Source: Trichopria drosophilae (Eukaryota; Arthropoda; Insecta; Hymenoptera; Diapriidae). From it: DNA of 64,000 nucleotides. The DNA lies in assembly GCA_030407085.1 (NCBI GenBank), contig CM059584.1:90657501-90721500 (forward strand), written 5' to 3'. This document shows, in pieces, positions 1-11,811 of this stretch; position 1 is the first letter of the stretch; every line of letters starts with the position of its first letter. Position numbers and translations under genes: made by a program. A model generated the notes under the pieces. The model saw nothing but the letters and a program-made list of their open reading frames with translations, made no database searches and had not been told where the DNA came from.

Positions 1-700
1 CGTATTTCAGGTTAGACATTCGCTCGTATTATTAATAACAATTTTGATGCTTGAAGAGCCTTACCTGTCTCTCGCGATGCAAATTTTCTTCGTGTTCTTT
101 TATGAGATTCGCGAATAATGCAACTGTTGGAATTTATTTTCGACTGTCAGGAATCTCTAACTCCCATTGGTTGATTTCAATGCTCAATAATTTGAAAATT
201 CTACTTTCCACGACATTTTTTCAGAGGAAATGTTGCTCAAAATCACCTTAAGTATCTACGGTTCACCGCTCGATAGGAGTTGGAAGATCATCCTGTATAT
301 AAACGTGATAAAGTAGCAAAAAGCTTGCGAAAATAAAAAAAGATCTCAGACAGTACAAGAAAGAAAGAGGTAAAAAAGTACCAAAAATGAAGAGGGCTAA
401 AAAAAGTGACCAACCTGCATTGAAACCTTTACAATTCACTGAAGCGCAACTCTCCAAATTATCTGGCTATGTTTAAAAAGCTGTACATGCTCACCCCGAC
501 TCTGTAGCAGACATGAAGAAAGCAATTCTGACCTCACATTATCACAAGTGTTCCAACGACGCTAGCCGCAACACGAGTACACTGAGAGCAGTTTGGTGCA
601 GTAGATGCACTGTTGGGAACATCAGCTACACTAACAGAGGAACACGTGCCGCACGCAGTCTAGGGGCAGTGTGTGTGTGCCAATTTATAGCAGCATATGC
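1..700. other. No gene recognised
   Basis: This is AT-rich sequence with only short open frames and no recognisable domain. A lysine-rich stretch at about 300-470 has stops and resembles nothing I know. No terminal inverted repeats or tRNA-like boxes were seen. Confidence 0.5.
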
Positions 701-870
701 TTTAAGCAAGTTTAATGGCGGATCCAATATGGCCTACAAAAATTTTGAAAAATTATGATTTTGTCTAATATTTGGTATATATGAGTTTTGGAGGTTGCTG
801 ATTGCGAATCTGGTATCAGATTTTCAAAATTCAAAATGGGGGATCCAATATGGCCGACAATTTTATTCGT

Positions 871-1202
871 ATTGTAAATGAATTTATTATATATTCAGCA
901 AACAGCCACAATAAAACTGTACTTTTGAACAATTTCAGGTTACAGATAGTAGACTCATTGCTTGGTTCGATTAGCCGTATAAAATCAGGTCGTAAAGCTC
1001 AGTCAGCTCCCATAAATTGTCACAAACCGTCTGTTTGCATGAAAAGAGGTATATTTCAGATCTTCATCTGCCTGTATCATTGCCAGAGAAAAAGCGACAT
1101 CGGTGTACACTATGCAGTAGTAAAGATCATGAGATGAAAACTAGCCCGTGCTGTAAAATTTGCGATGCCCCACTGCGTCTAAATCCAGGTAAAAATTGTT
1201 AA
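871..1202 (+). pseudogene. piggyBac transposase C-terminal remnant
   Basis: In two overlapping frames this aligns by eye to residues about 433-545 of the intact transposase at 24756-26399. The segment IVNEFIIYSANS...NNFRLQIVDSL matches IINAFIIHKQIN...LDFRLHLIDQL. The Cys-rich tail HRCTLCSSKDHE...CCKICDAPL...GKNC matches the RRCALCSSK...CSACNVPLC...KNC tail. The catalytic DDD core is absent, so the remnant is non-functional. A frameshift lies near 1017-1080. The segment begins directly after the forward subterminal units, so an internal deletion fused the element's left arm to codon ~433. A non-autonomous deletion derivative is the simplest reading. Confidence 0.7.
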
Positions 1203-1744
1203 AAAATGTCACAGTCGCTAAAATAAAAAATTTAACGGATATAAACGTATCTCAAATATAATGTTTTATAAATATAAAAAAAATCTTAAAACTACAACCA
1301 AAATATTTAAAGTCTTAAAAAAAATGGAGACTTTAACTGCCTGGTCCCCGTTCGTGTCTCTGGTTTTGATTGAGAGCAGTTGCCGTGCAGTAGAAAGAAT
1401 ATCTTTGCCGAAAGAAAGAACCTTGCCGAGAGCAGTAGAAAGAATATATAAAACAAAATAAAGAGTTTAACATAAATAAATTTTCATAAAAATTTGGATT
1501 ATTTCAATGATTTGTCATCAAATGCTCCAAAATCACCAAGAGTAAAAATATTTTTATTTTTATTTTTGTCCGCTATATTATCTATGCCATTCTAAATTTA
1601 AAAATTTGACAAAATTATGATTTCTCACAATTTTTGTACGCCATATTGGATCTGCCATTTTGAATTTCGAAAATCTGACACCGGTTTCGCAATCAGCAAC
1701 CTCCAAAACCCCTATCTGGGCATATCCCTAGAACTTTTAACTTT

Positions 1745-2690
1745 CGTGAGGGTGAGTGGTTCAAGCCCTATCCCACGATATATGTCGTATAGTAATAGCA
1801 TAAAATATAAGAATTGTTTAATTAGAAGAACACCATTCTTTAAAGTCGGTTTTATATTATTTAAACATACAAAAGTTCCAAATCCGTCAAATATTGCTTA
1901 TACAGTAGTGCAGATATTAAATTTGTTTTCAATTAAACTGCTCTAACTTTTTAAGTCATTGAATAAATACCTGAACAATTTTTTACAGCTTCCCTATTAC
2001 TTAAATAATACAGGATCATTCAGTATTGTTGCGTGCCGATAAATAAGAAAGAGTTAGAATGAACTAAACTATGATAAGTGATTTTTTAAAAAATCCAACC
2101 TTTACGACTATTTGTGCTATAATTTTGTAAAGTTTTGCTTTAGCTAAAATACGAAAGGTTGGACTTATTTTACACGTAAAACTCTAAAAAATAGCGTTCA
2201 GTACTTGATCGTGCATCTTCAGGAAAAGTTTTTATAACACTTAACACGATCTGGCACAGTTTTCTATGTGCTTAACACGTTTCGCTAACTATTGCTCCTG
2301 ATAATTTACATCTCAAAAATTATGTAAGCAATTTCTTCCATGCCGATATTTATATTTAAGGTTTTAAACAGTGATGTCGACCTTTAAATTGTTAATAGTG
2401 ATTTTAATTCTTAGGTTTATAATAGTGATATATTCATATTAAATCGCCTTCACGCAATTTAAATATAAATATCAATATCAATATAAATATAAACTGGAAA
2501 TACCACAAGTAAACATTTTCATTCTTAATGATTCATAGTTCAATGAACTTCAATCTTCTGCTTATTATACACTCCTGTGATGTCAATTGTGCGCACGAGT
2601 CTTGCGATCTGATATAAAGGTTTTGTTGAATTATAAATTTATTAGCAAGTCTTTTTATTAACAATTAATTTTGAACTTCATTAAAAATTA
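1745..2690. other. AT-rich filler inside the decayed piggyBac copy
   Basis: No gene is visible. A TAAATATAAATATCAATA-type simple repeat lies at about 2455-2495. The origin of this inserted DNA is not clear. Confidence 0.5.
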
Positions 2691-2692
2691 TA

Positions 2693-2951
2693 CAGTAGAA
2701 TCTCGGTATAATCGCGTCTCGCTAAATTAACGTCCCAGCATATCTAAGTTTCGTCTCATTATAATTATTTGTAGCCGCTCTCTTTTTCCCCCACCTTGTG
2801 GACTGGGGCCTCAGGAAGGGTCTGCTATGACGTCACAAGCATAACGCGAATGTGGGGAGTGGGTGAAGCGAAGATCCCATTCTTTTGGTATATAACGAGA
2901 CGGGAAAGGAAGGCGAGAAACCGAGCAGCTAAATATACCGGGACTCCACTG
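2693..2951. mobile_element. Small TIR element (MITE), pogo-like ends
   Basis: The left end CAGTAGAATCTCGGTATA (2693-2710) and the reverse complement of the right end, CAGTGGAGTCCCGGTATA (2934-2951), match at 15 of 18 positions. The left end follows TA; the right flank is AA, so one copy of a TA duplication may have mutated. CAGT-starting TIRs with TA target sites are typical of pogo/Tigger-type Tc1-mariner elements. There is no coding capacity. Confidence 0.6.
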
Positions 2952-3068
2952 AACGCTTACACTGATATGGGGAACCTACAGACAGGGTTTTGGATAATTG
3001 GCTGAAAAATTTGTTATGGATTCTAAGATAAAAATAGAAATACACGTACCTGAGCGTTTAATATAATA

Positions 3069-3316
3069 CAGTGAAACCCCACTGGTTGATCCCTCTCAGG
3101 TTGCTTCCCCACTGGTTGCTCCCTCTCTGGATGAGCCTGTTTTCATGCCTTTCTCCCCTCCACCACTTATTTAAAGGTTCGGCACTATGACCACATACGT
3201 ATTTCAATAGGCACGGGTCTGTTTTAGATCACGTAACACTTGGGTGGGCGGGGCGTATCGATCTGCAACCCGAGAGGGAGTGAATCCCAGCATGAGCAAC
3301 CAGTGGGGTTGCTCTG
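3069..3316. mobile_element. MITE with TA duplication, pogo-like
   Basis: The terminal inverted repeats are CAGTGAAACCCCACTGG at the left and CAGAGCAACCCCACTGG as the reverse complement of the right end. They are flanked by TA on both sides (3067-3068 and 3317-3318). The 248-bp length and absence of an ORF fit a non-autonomous Tc1/mariner-pogo derivative. Confidence 0.7.
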
Positions 3317-3742
3317 TATATCAAATAATATAGTATAAAGCACGCTTTAACTGTACATTGGAAGTCAGATGCTAATCTTTTCGAAAACTTTTTTTGTCTG
3401 TAGAAGAGCTAATTTTGTTAAAGCACCAGTTTAACTTTTTAAGGAAATAAGTATGCATAAAATTGAGTGGCGAAGAATTTTTCTTACATTTTATAGATGT
3501 AAAAACATAGACAGTAAGTGTGGATAGCGTGCATGAAAACTTTATTTTTATTTTTTTCTGAAGTGAAATGTTAAAAGTTCTAGGGGTATGCCCATATACC
3601 AAATATTAGCCAAATTCATTATCTTTAAAATTTTTGGTCGGCCATATTGGATCTGCCATTTTGAATTTTGAAAATCTGACATGGGATTCGGAAATTTCAA
3701 AAAAATGGCATTGCTGGAAAAAATCGTGATTGAAAGGGTTAA

Positions 3743-4270
3743 CGAGATAGTTTGAGGCTTACTACGGATGTATGTAGATGACTATATAATCAAGGCCAGC
3801 AGACATCAACGGGACATCATAAAAACGTAAATTAATCGTGATACGATATTAATGCGCAAAACAACAAGAATTATTTTAAAGCAAAACATCAGATTTTAAT
3901 GCCAGATTGAACTTAAGAAAGTCGTAATGATTTTTAAGCATATTTAGCGAATGCATTTAAAAAAAACTTATTGATTAATTGTCTGCCAAGAAAACATGAA
4001 ACAGAAATAACTATGTTAAGCTGACATGCATACCAAGCGAACATCAGCACATTAGGTACAAATAAACGTCAGACAAACATGACGAATTTCGTAGTCAGTG
4101 GTCTAATGGGAACCAGGAAAAATAAGACAAGAAACACAATCAGGTTAACTGTGTATAAACCAACAAAATTCAAAGGGCGACGAAGAATAATTGGAAGCTA
4201 TAATGGACAACATAGGATAGAATAGAATACTAGTTTGTGGGATACCGCGCACATTGATCTACAAGATCTA
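3743..4270. other. No gene recognised
   Basis: This is AT-rich DNA without a recognisable ORF. Part of about 4080-4270 may be the 3' end of LINE-A on the minus strand, but nothing there can be shown. Confidence 0.4.
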
Positions 4271-4279
4271 TTGTTCCCC

Positions 4280-6540
4280 TCTTTTACTACCCTGAATGCT
4301 ATCTCCGCTTCTTCAAAGTATCTTTTCCAGCCCTGTTATTCTCACGAATTCAAGAAGCTGTTTGTGTTTCAATTATGTGACCTTATTCATACTTACAAAG
4401 AGTGAACCGAAACATTGCCTTCTTTTTGCGGCTAATTTGTATTCGCCAGTATGTGAGCTGATGTTTCCTCATCCTCCTGACAGAATGTACACACTGTGTG
4501 CCGAAACCCAGAGTATGGTAACCCTATTTTCTCTCTTTAGCTCATTTAGCTTGGCAATACACTCCCAGGCCAGTCCCGACCTGATCTCGTACGAGTTTAT
4601 TGCTTCAATTGCTGCCTAGCTGTCTGCCAGTATTACAATTCTGCAATTCTTATATCTTCTTTGCTTATTTACTTGTGCACATTTCATTATGACATGTCTT
4701 CTGCCTGGAAAATGCTTGCCTGTTTCCCCATTGAACAAGTATGCTTGGCGTGCGGGCCATACATGCCAAACTTCTGTTGTCCTGGATCCATCGGTGTACC
4801 ATTTGATAGTGCAGATCCCGTCTCAAATGCTCCTTCGTGTTCCTGATCCAATTTTCTCTTGGGATAATTTCCACTACGAATTTCCTCTCAAAGCAATACG
4901 TTTTCCTCGCCATATCTCTTGGGGCTGCTAATAGGGGTATCATTTTTAATAGATGCTCCCGATCTCTTGTCTTAACGATCCTTCATCCTCCATCTTGCAA
5001 TCTGTTCTTATGACTCCTGTCATGCACACACATGCCAGCCGCTGCACTTTATTCAGCTGCCTCCTCACCCCCTGCACCTGCGTCCTTCTATACCAGGCGA
5101 CTAATACGTATGTGATGATTGGTCTCACCATCATGGCGTATACCCATTTTAGGATTCTGGGGGAACATCCCCATTTTCTTCCTGCCATACTTCTACACAC
5201 CCTTAGCGCTCTGATGGCCTTTTTGGTTGTTACTTCTAAGTGCTCTTTCCATAGAAGTTTACTATCTATTATTATACCTAGATATTTTATCTCCTTCTTG
5301 AACTCCACAGGCTGCCCTTCTATAGTATAGGTTTCATCCCTAGGAGCCTCCTTTTCATTGTGAATGGTACAACCGTGGTCTTGTCCATGTTTAACCGCAG
5401 GCTCATTCTGTTGCACCATTTCATAATGACGTCCAGGCCACCCTGAATTAGGTCGCACAGGACCTCCTCAAACGTACCTCTAGCTATGATTACGATATCT
5501 TCGGCATAGCCTTGATTCTTGATTCGTAGAGCATTCAGTACCTCCAGGAATTCATTCACCACCAGGCTCCACAGCAAGGGTGACATAACCCCTCTCTACG
5601 AACACCCTCTAGTGGTTAATACCCTGATGGTTTCTTGCTCTTCTGTCAGGGTTTCCGCTTTCCCGGTAGCATTTCCTTCCTTCTCAGTGCTCTCTCAATC
5701 GTCCCATGTGACGTGTTGTCAAAAGCACCCTCGAAATATAAGAAGGCTTCCTTGTCCTCTAGGGCCTTCCGTATCTCTTCTACCAGCTGATAAATTGCGG
5801 TTTCCGTCGACCTGCCCGCTATATATGCATGCTGGATATGCTGGAGGGAAGACCCCTAGAAGACTGTAGTCCTGATGTGATTATCATGTACCTTCCAATC
5901 ACCTTGAGCATAAACGATGTCAGACTTATGGGTCTATACATTTTGGGGTGTGTAGGGTCCGTTTTACCCACTTTTGGGATGAACACAACCTTGGCCACCC
6001 TCCATGCCCTTGGAATATACCAGAAGGCCAGACTACTTCTAAAAATCCTTATCAAAGGTACCGTTAATGGCCCATCTAATTCGATGTTTTGTAGAGATGT
6101 TTCTGGCCCTTTTCCAGTCTTGCGGTTTGGACGAGGATTTCTCGGTGTTTTTTTCCCTCTGCTTCGTATGTTCTCGTTTCTCCACTTCCAAGAAAATGGG
6201 TCTCAAGAAGTAGGAGGGTCTTATGCTTCCTATCTTCTGTGTATTTGCCACCCGGCTTCTTCAAACCTTTGCTCTTAGGTCTTCTAACTTTTTGCTCCAC
6301 CAGGAGTATCCCTGTCAACCTTTGCTGTCCTCTCTGGACATTTCAACTGAAACGAAGCTTTTATTACTTCACTTACCTCCTCTACCAATACTTCCGGCTC
6401 CAGGAAGTGTCCGGGCCTTCTCTTCACCGTTACATCTGCTAGATTCTGCTTAAGATTGGTGACATATTTGTTGAAAGATTTCCAGAATAGATAAAACTTC
6501 CGTATTACCAGTTGGACCTTCATGAATGCCACTGCAATTT
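4280..6540 (-). pseudogene. LINE-A: decayed I/LOA/R1-type non-LTR retrotransposon (RT + RNase H)
   Basis: Read on the minus strand, the frames give in order: an endonuclease-RT linker with a PWW-like motif (about 6330-6040); RT fingers with PRAWRVAKVVFIPK and YRPISL (6055-5850); motif A as LYFEGAFDNTSH (near 5730); SPLLWSLVVNEFLE (5585-5540); motif C as GYAEDIVIIARG (near 5500); a thumb with LNKVQRLACVCMTG (near 5060); then an RNase H-like region with DGS-type and DSxAAIEAI motifs (about 4800-4500). RT followed by RNase H is known for the I/LOA/R1 groups. Many stops and frameshifts break it. The YADD box reads YAED and the usual motif A aspartate is replaced, so the copy is dead. Exact clade is uncertain. 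Confidence 0.8.
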
Positions 6541-6853
6541 CCTTCGTTCACATGATTTTCGTATCATTCTTGAAACTGTGACTTGTGTAGGTATGCATTC
6601 TAAGACTCACATAATTTACAAGATGAGCTTTTCACAAATACGTCCAATATTTTCCTATCAACGTCGCTACCATACAGCGATTAAAAACGACGTTTTTCCA
6701 CGTGCCATCACCTGACACGGTTGCATTTGTCGTATCTTCAATGTCGTTTACTTGACGCGATAGAGCTTCTTCTCCTTTCGTAGTTAAAGTGGAAAGTTTA
6801 TCGGCATTCGTTTTTACACATTCGTAGATTTTTGTAACATAAATACCGTACAT
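6495..6853 (-). pseudogene. Fragment of a Mutator-type (MULE) transposase
   Basis: The minus-strand frame contains NATVSGDGTWKN, resembling the xVSxDGTWxKRG block that opens the catalytic domain of arthropod Mutator-like transposases. After one frameshift it continues GKILDVFVKSSSCKLCE and then NCSGIHEGPTG, matching the family pattern GKVLDxxVxSxxCxxC...C..N..GSSG. Only about 110 codons survive and no TIR is visible. It abuts the 5' side of LINE-A, so the LINE may have inserted into it or truncated it. A relation to the Foldback element at 16804-20705 is possible but unproven. Family call rests on recognised motifs only. Confidence 0.5.
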
Positions 6854-6859
6854 ATACTG

Positions 6860-9730
6860 CTTATGTTTATTATTATTGTTGCATCCTGCAAATCCTAAAC
6901 CTAATAATCACATAACCTTGTTCCCTGTCTTCTTTAGGAGACATGTTTTGAATTTATGATTCCTAGTTTGGAGTAGATTCTGCTTTTCTCGCTCTAAATC
7001 CGACTTAAAATCCTTGGCCGATTAGTCTCCGATTATACGTCGGATACGTCAGTCGAACAGAAATGGCTTTCGGCCATCTTGTTTTACACTGACCTCCTTC
7101 AGTACTGATGGAGTTGCTCATCTTCAAGTTGGAAGTTCCAACTTCAATTCTTTTAGCTGTTCGACCGTATATAACACCGTTACTGGCAAGTTTGGCCATC
7201 TTCTAGATAAATTATCAGCTACTTATTTACAGTGAGGCTTATACCGTAATAATTGCTGACAATACGTGTCAAGTTCGGATTTATTTCTGCATATATATTA
7301 TTGCACAACTAACAAAAGTAGAAGAATATAACGAAAGGCAACTAATTTCATTGATAACAATAACAAAAAGATGGTATTATTACTACTATTATTTATTTTA
7401 CTATTTTATTTTTATTTTATCTTTTTTTAACTTTTTTCATCTTTTTACTACTCTGCTACTGGTTATTTCGCTTTCTCCGATACTTTCTTGCAAAAGTACT
7501 CGGTCATATATTATTTTTAGTAGTTCCTGATTTGTGCTCATTATTACCGCATTTAACTTTGCTGGTTTCTTAATTTTATCCGGAATTCAGACTTTCTTGC
7601 GAACGAGATGTTCATTACGATCTGTCAACAGTTTATTTTTTGAATTTTTTGAATTTTGATGGGATTTGACCCGACAACACGTTTCGCTTTTACAAGATGT
7701 GCAGTTTTTCGAGTTACACCCTTTTCTACCCTCGTCTCGTTTGGGGTTGTACATCAGCTAACATACATCACACTACCATTCCTCATCCAGATAAACGTAT
7801 CACTAGATCCACGGCCCGCAATGCGGATTCTTTGAGAAGCCGTAATACAAATCACTGCCATGCCTAGATCGTCATCTTGACGATTCTCTTGTCTACTCCC
7901 TGCACCGCTGTATTCTGCAGCGGCTTATAAATCCTAATCAGAGTGCACTCAACTGTAAAAGCCTTCATAATAAAGAAATATTTACGCCTTTTCCATAAAA
8001 TCAGGAAACAATAAAGTGTTAATATATAAAGTTACCTGTGAATTTGTTCACCTCATTACGAGTGATCTATGCATGCAGATCGCCAAGAATCTCTACCCAA
8101 TTTATCTTCAAGGCTACTCTTGGCTGTCATATAGAAATAAAAACTCTGTACATTGGTGAGAGAAAACAATTACAAGCCATTATACGGTAAATTTGCCTAA
8201 ATGTCCGTCAAATAATTTTATTGATGAATTTGACCTCCTTGTTCGGGAACAAATGCTCGAGAATAAGCAAACAACGAGGGGAAGAAACTCCTTTGTTATT
8301 GAGTTTACAATCCAAAAAGTTATCTGCCGAAGTAGATGCGTGAAAAGCGAAAGCCGAACTGACCGATTTTTTCGCGACTCCGAAAGGTTTCCCTCCTCCT
8401 CTTAGTGTCATGCATTTATAGGTACGCCTGGTTCCACATAAACAAGCGCAATGCGCTTTTATTTTTTTATTGCGTATGGCATAAATGGCGTGCATTACCA
8501 ATGAACATATCATCAACCAAAACTGGTAGCGTCTCATCGTATTGTCCAGGTAACTATATGCCTACTAGCGGTTATAAATCGAACCTATAGAACGCCTCGT
8601 GCACGTGCATCCTTAGCAACTCTAAAAATTATCATTTTTCTTAAAGCGTCTAATGGTAAACCTTAAGATTTTCTAGATGCCGAGCCCACTGGGCAACTGA
8701 AGAATATTTCGAAAAACTCTTTTCCTGCACATGACAATAATTCTTTCCTTATCTTCTTCAGTTTTCCTAAACTACGTCAAGGCCCAGGCATTCCTATGGT
8801 GTATATACATCTTGCATAAAGGGATCACCGCCTTGAAACACCATGCATTTACTATTTATCTAGTAATGCGGCTTTCGCTTTCTACCCATCTCTTTTATAA
8901 ATTGTTATTTTCCAAAGATTACATTAATCCCGCTTAAGTTTCGTACAACAAAATCATTTTATATTAACATTTATAAAACATATGCTATAATCCTGAAAAT
9001 AATCAGAACATACTCATTTGTCCCTGAACAACTTTCAAAATTAAGAATTTAATTATTGAACAATTTAAAAACAAATAAAATATATGAATGTTGGATGTTG
9101 ACCTTATAACGAGCAAATAGATGTTAATTTTGCTCGTTATGAGGCAAATGAAATATATTTTCTTTTTAAATTACGTAATGCTAATTTTGAAACGTTTCAC
9201 CCCCCCCCCCTCTCGAGCGTTACCTGATTTAAGTGATTTAATAATTTAATAAGTTTCTTGATTTTCGCAGAATTTCAAAACATTGACTTCAGTGTTGATA
9301 TTACTGTCGTGAAATCACTATTAGGAATTTCTTACATTTTCTTGGATATTCTTTCACCATATATCGAAGGTTCGGTTCCAACTCATTATTATAGTTATTA
9401 AATAACCACTGAATTAATAGCGGGTTTACCTCCATCGTTGACAACGCTAAAGCGATTTATTATATACTTCCGATCTCTATGCTTCTTCATGAAGATGGGT
9501 GTATAAAGTTAAATAAACTTTACTTTTTATGTTAATCTATAAATAATGTTGTGAGAAACAGAGTTTTCCGATTTCCTCTGATATTTATGCGTAGTAATAG
9601 AATTTTCTCTTAAGTTTAGATGCCAACCCGAAGTTGTTTGTGTTATACAGTAAATATATTAACGTTGTCAGTAGACTTCAACAGACGCTCTGATGATACA
9701 TCATATATTATTATATACTTTATTTTCCAG
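6860..9730. other. AT-rich DNA, no exon recognised
   Basis: No further MDH2 exon could be recognised upstream of 9731. Low-complexity tracts are present: T/A-rich at about 7375-7450 and a C13-14 run at about 9199-9212. A small hairpin (ATAACGAGCAAA...TTTTGCTCGTTAT) lies at about 9104-9141. This interval is probably MDH2 intron plus old repeats. Confidence 0.45.
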
Positions 9731-10256
9731 AATATTGATCCATCGAAAGTGTCGATACCCGTAATTGGAGGTCACAGTGGAATTACAATTATTCCTCTGT
9801 TATCGCAGGCAAAGCCAGGTGTATCTTTTTCCTCGTCTAAACTGAAAGCTATTACCGAAAGAATCCAAGAAGCAGGGACTGAAGTAGTAAAAGCTAAAGC
9901 GGGAACTGGTTCAGCAACTTTATCTATGGCATATGCAGGAGCAAGGTTTGCTTTTTCCCTGATCAGAGCTCTGAATGGTGAACAATCTGTCGTTGAGTGC
10001 TCATACGTTAGATCTAATATAACGGATGCGAAATATTTCTCTACGCCTATTCTCCTCGGTGTAAGTAAAAATATACATATTGAAGCATTAATGCTTGCAT
10101 TAATTACAAATTGAACTTATATTTCAGAAAAATGGAATTGAAAAAAATCTTGGCATTGGAAAACTGAGTGACTATGAATCTAATCTTTTGAATGCAGCAA
10201 TACCAGAATTAAGGAAAAACATACAAAAAGGAGAGGATTTTGTAAATAAAATGTGA
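9731..10256 (+). CDS. Mdh2: Mitochondrial malate dehydrogenase, last two exons (partial)
   Basis: Mitochondrial malate dehydrogenase interconverts malate and oxaloacetate with NAD in the TCA cycle. Two exons are visible: 9731-10060 (phase 0, preceded by TTTTCCAG, followed by GTAAGT) and 10128-10256 (preceded by ATTTCAG, ending in TGA). The protein reads [17 protein letters not shown], with the catalytic His in GGHSG. It continues through [67 protein letters not shown] and [14 protein letters not shown], all hallmarks of the C-terminal half of MDH2. The frame is intact over about 152 codons and the intron is 67 bp. The N-terminal half (targeting peptide, NAD-binding fold) is not recognisable in the 9.7 kb upstream, so those exons lie beyond the window. 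Candidate poly(A) signals ATTAAA lie at about 10273 and 10301. Confidence 0.95.
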
Positions 10257-10259
10257 ACA

Positions 10260-11548
10260 CATGTCACTATTTATTAAATATGTAACTTTATAACCTTAAT
10301 ATTAAATTTTATTTTAGGGCACGTACCAATGAACATTTAATCATTGTCTTTTGTATTCTTTTCGTGTGACTTGTACACTTTGCGTCCTGCTCGTATCGTT
10401 AACAGGATTATTCGGTCTGACGATCGTCCATGCTCCAGTTGGACTATCACTTTTTTTAATTTGTAAGATAAAAACATCAACTTTTTCGAGAAGTTATTGT
10501 TATTTGAGTACGTTGAGAAAAACTACGTTTTTTGACAAATTAAATTTAAAATGTTAATTTTTAGAGCATTATCGCCACTGTATAAAATTAAAAAAAAATA
10601 CCATTAAATTCCTCTACACATTTCCTAAAAGGAAAGTATTTTTCCTGCCGGCCACTTCTTATTTTCTACCGGAAATAAAATAAAACTTATACCATGCGCC
10701 GCCCGCTGGGCCGGCGCACAGTTCGGCTGACTGACACGTGCCAATTTCCCCGTAAACTTTGTTGCTTAATCTGTCAAATACTATATACTATGAAAATTAT
10801 ATTTGCTAAATAATACAATTTGCTAAAATTCAAAATTTGTGAAGAAATAAGAAACTTCTTCAGTATTTAATAAAAGTGTATAAACTAATAAATAGTTTGA
10901 ATTGTTTTTTTTTAATTCTTAAACGATTTTATCGAATAGAATTTTATATTACAGAATATAAATATTTTTAGTTACATTGAAAGTGTGGTGCGCTTATTGC
11001 AGTTATTCTTATGTGAAGTTAATACATCATTTTAAGGGAGTAATGCGAAAGTTTTGGAGGAAAAAATAATGATCTTGAACAATTCGTGTTATTTATTGAG
11101 TCATTTATTTCATAATTTTTACAACGATATTTTTTTTTCAAAAAGTGAAAATGGTTGTACATGGAAAGTAGTTAATGTTGCGGGAACAGTGCAGTGATAA
11201 TTTAATGTTCCTTTCACTGTTTTTGCTGACAGAAAACGTGGTGTTAATTTGTGTTCTTCCTCGTTGTACTGCTAAGTTGTAATGTAATCACAATGAATGT
11301 TCGGTAAAACTCCCTTTGCCATCAGAAATAGCTTTTTGGGTGTTTGCATGGGGTTGTCGATTTATGGCACAATTACCACTATTCGACGAGTGCGAAGTTT
11401 GTCGCACGAGCGAAGCAAGGATAAAAATCACACTCGTCGGAATTCTTTATTTAGGTCGAGATTTAAGATTTGCGCCCGAATATTTCACTGAATCGAGTTT
11501 TGTTCCTAGAGTGTTAAAAATATAATATTTTCAAACGTAATATAATTC
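10260..11548. other. Intergenic, no gene recognised
   Basis: This holds the MDH2 3' UTR followed by AT-rich DNA. A short GC-rich island lies at about 10690-10745. A weak open stretch at about 11290-11525 has no recognised domain. Confidence 0.45.
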
Positions 11549-11811
11549 ACGTCTATCAAGCTGGCAGAGCAAAGTCGTCCTAAAAAATAATACCAGAGTT
11601 ATGTGCTGTAATTAAAAATTTTGGGCACTTAACGTTTTTCTAACAATAGACATTTTATAATGTACTGCTGGCATGATACAAGCTAGCAGAGCATACACAA
11701 AATCGATGAAGGGCTTCTCAGGTACAAACCGAACTAGATGCATAATTATGTACTTTTTATGTACTTTTGAATTATAAGAGCCGCTAACATCAATAATATT
11801 TTCTATATCTA
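11549..11811. repeat. Terminal fragment of the Foldback family found at 16804-20705
   Basis: Starting with ACGTCTATCAAGCTGGCAGA, this 263-bp block follows the terminal about 350 bp of the element at 16804. It carries the same landmarks in order: ACAATAGACATTTTATAAT, CACAAAATCGATGAA, TGCATAATTATGT and ATAATATTTTCTATATC. No matching second terminus was found, and its inner side abuts the 3' end of LINE-B. Confidence 0.8.

Larger units (their letters stand above)
715..3738 (+). mobile_element. Decayed piggyBac-family element, internally deleted and interrupted
   Basis: The order of parts matches the intact piggyBac copy at 23652-27320. Two forward subterminal units lie at about 715-860 (ATGGCGGATCCAATATGG core), followed by a transposase C-terminus (871-1202). 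A 3' leader-like motif (ATGGAGAC...CGTTCGTGTCTCTGG) follows at about 1324-1365, then inverted subterminal units at about 1560-1740 and 3635-3700. The right end, GAAAGGG, stops at 3738 directly before TTAA (3739-3742). Most of the transposase is missing, and about 1.9 kb of foreign sequence with two MITEs separates the two inverted units. I could not find the left terminus (CCCTTTC after TTAA), so the start is approximate. The shared order of parts makes family membership fairly sure; treating it as one element is inference. Confidence 0.65.

Noticed and set aside
1750..1790. GTGGTTCAAGCCCTATCCC, possible SINE head
   Set aside because: An isolated B-box-like match with no A box and no target duplication.
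8208..8537. 109-codon minus-strand frame
   Set aside because: No recognised domain, AT-rich context and overlapping open frames on the other strand. Not enough to call a gene.
11290..11525. Short plus-strand frames possibly of a THAP-like protein
   Set aside because: The Cys/His spacing does not match the THAP pattern and no further exon was found.
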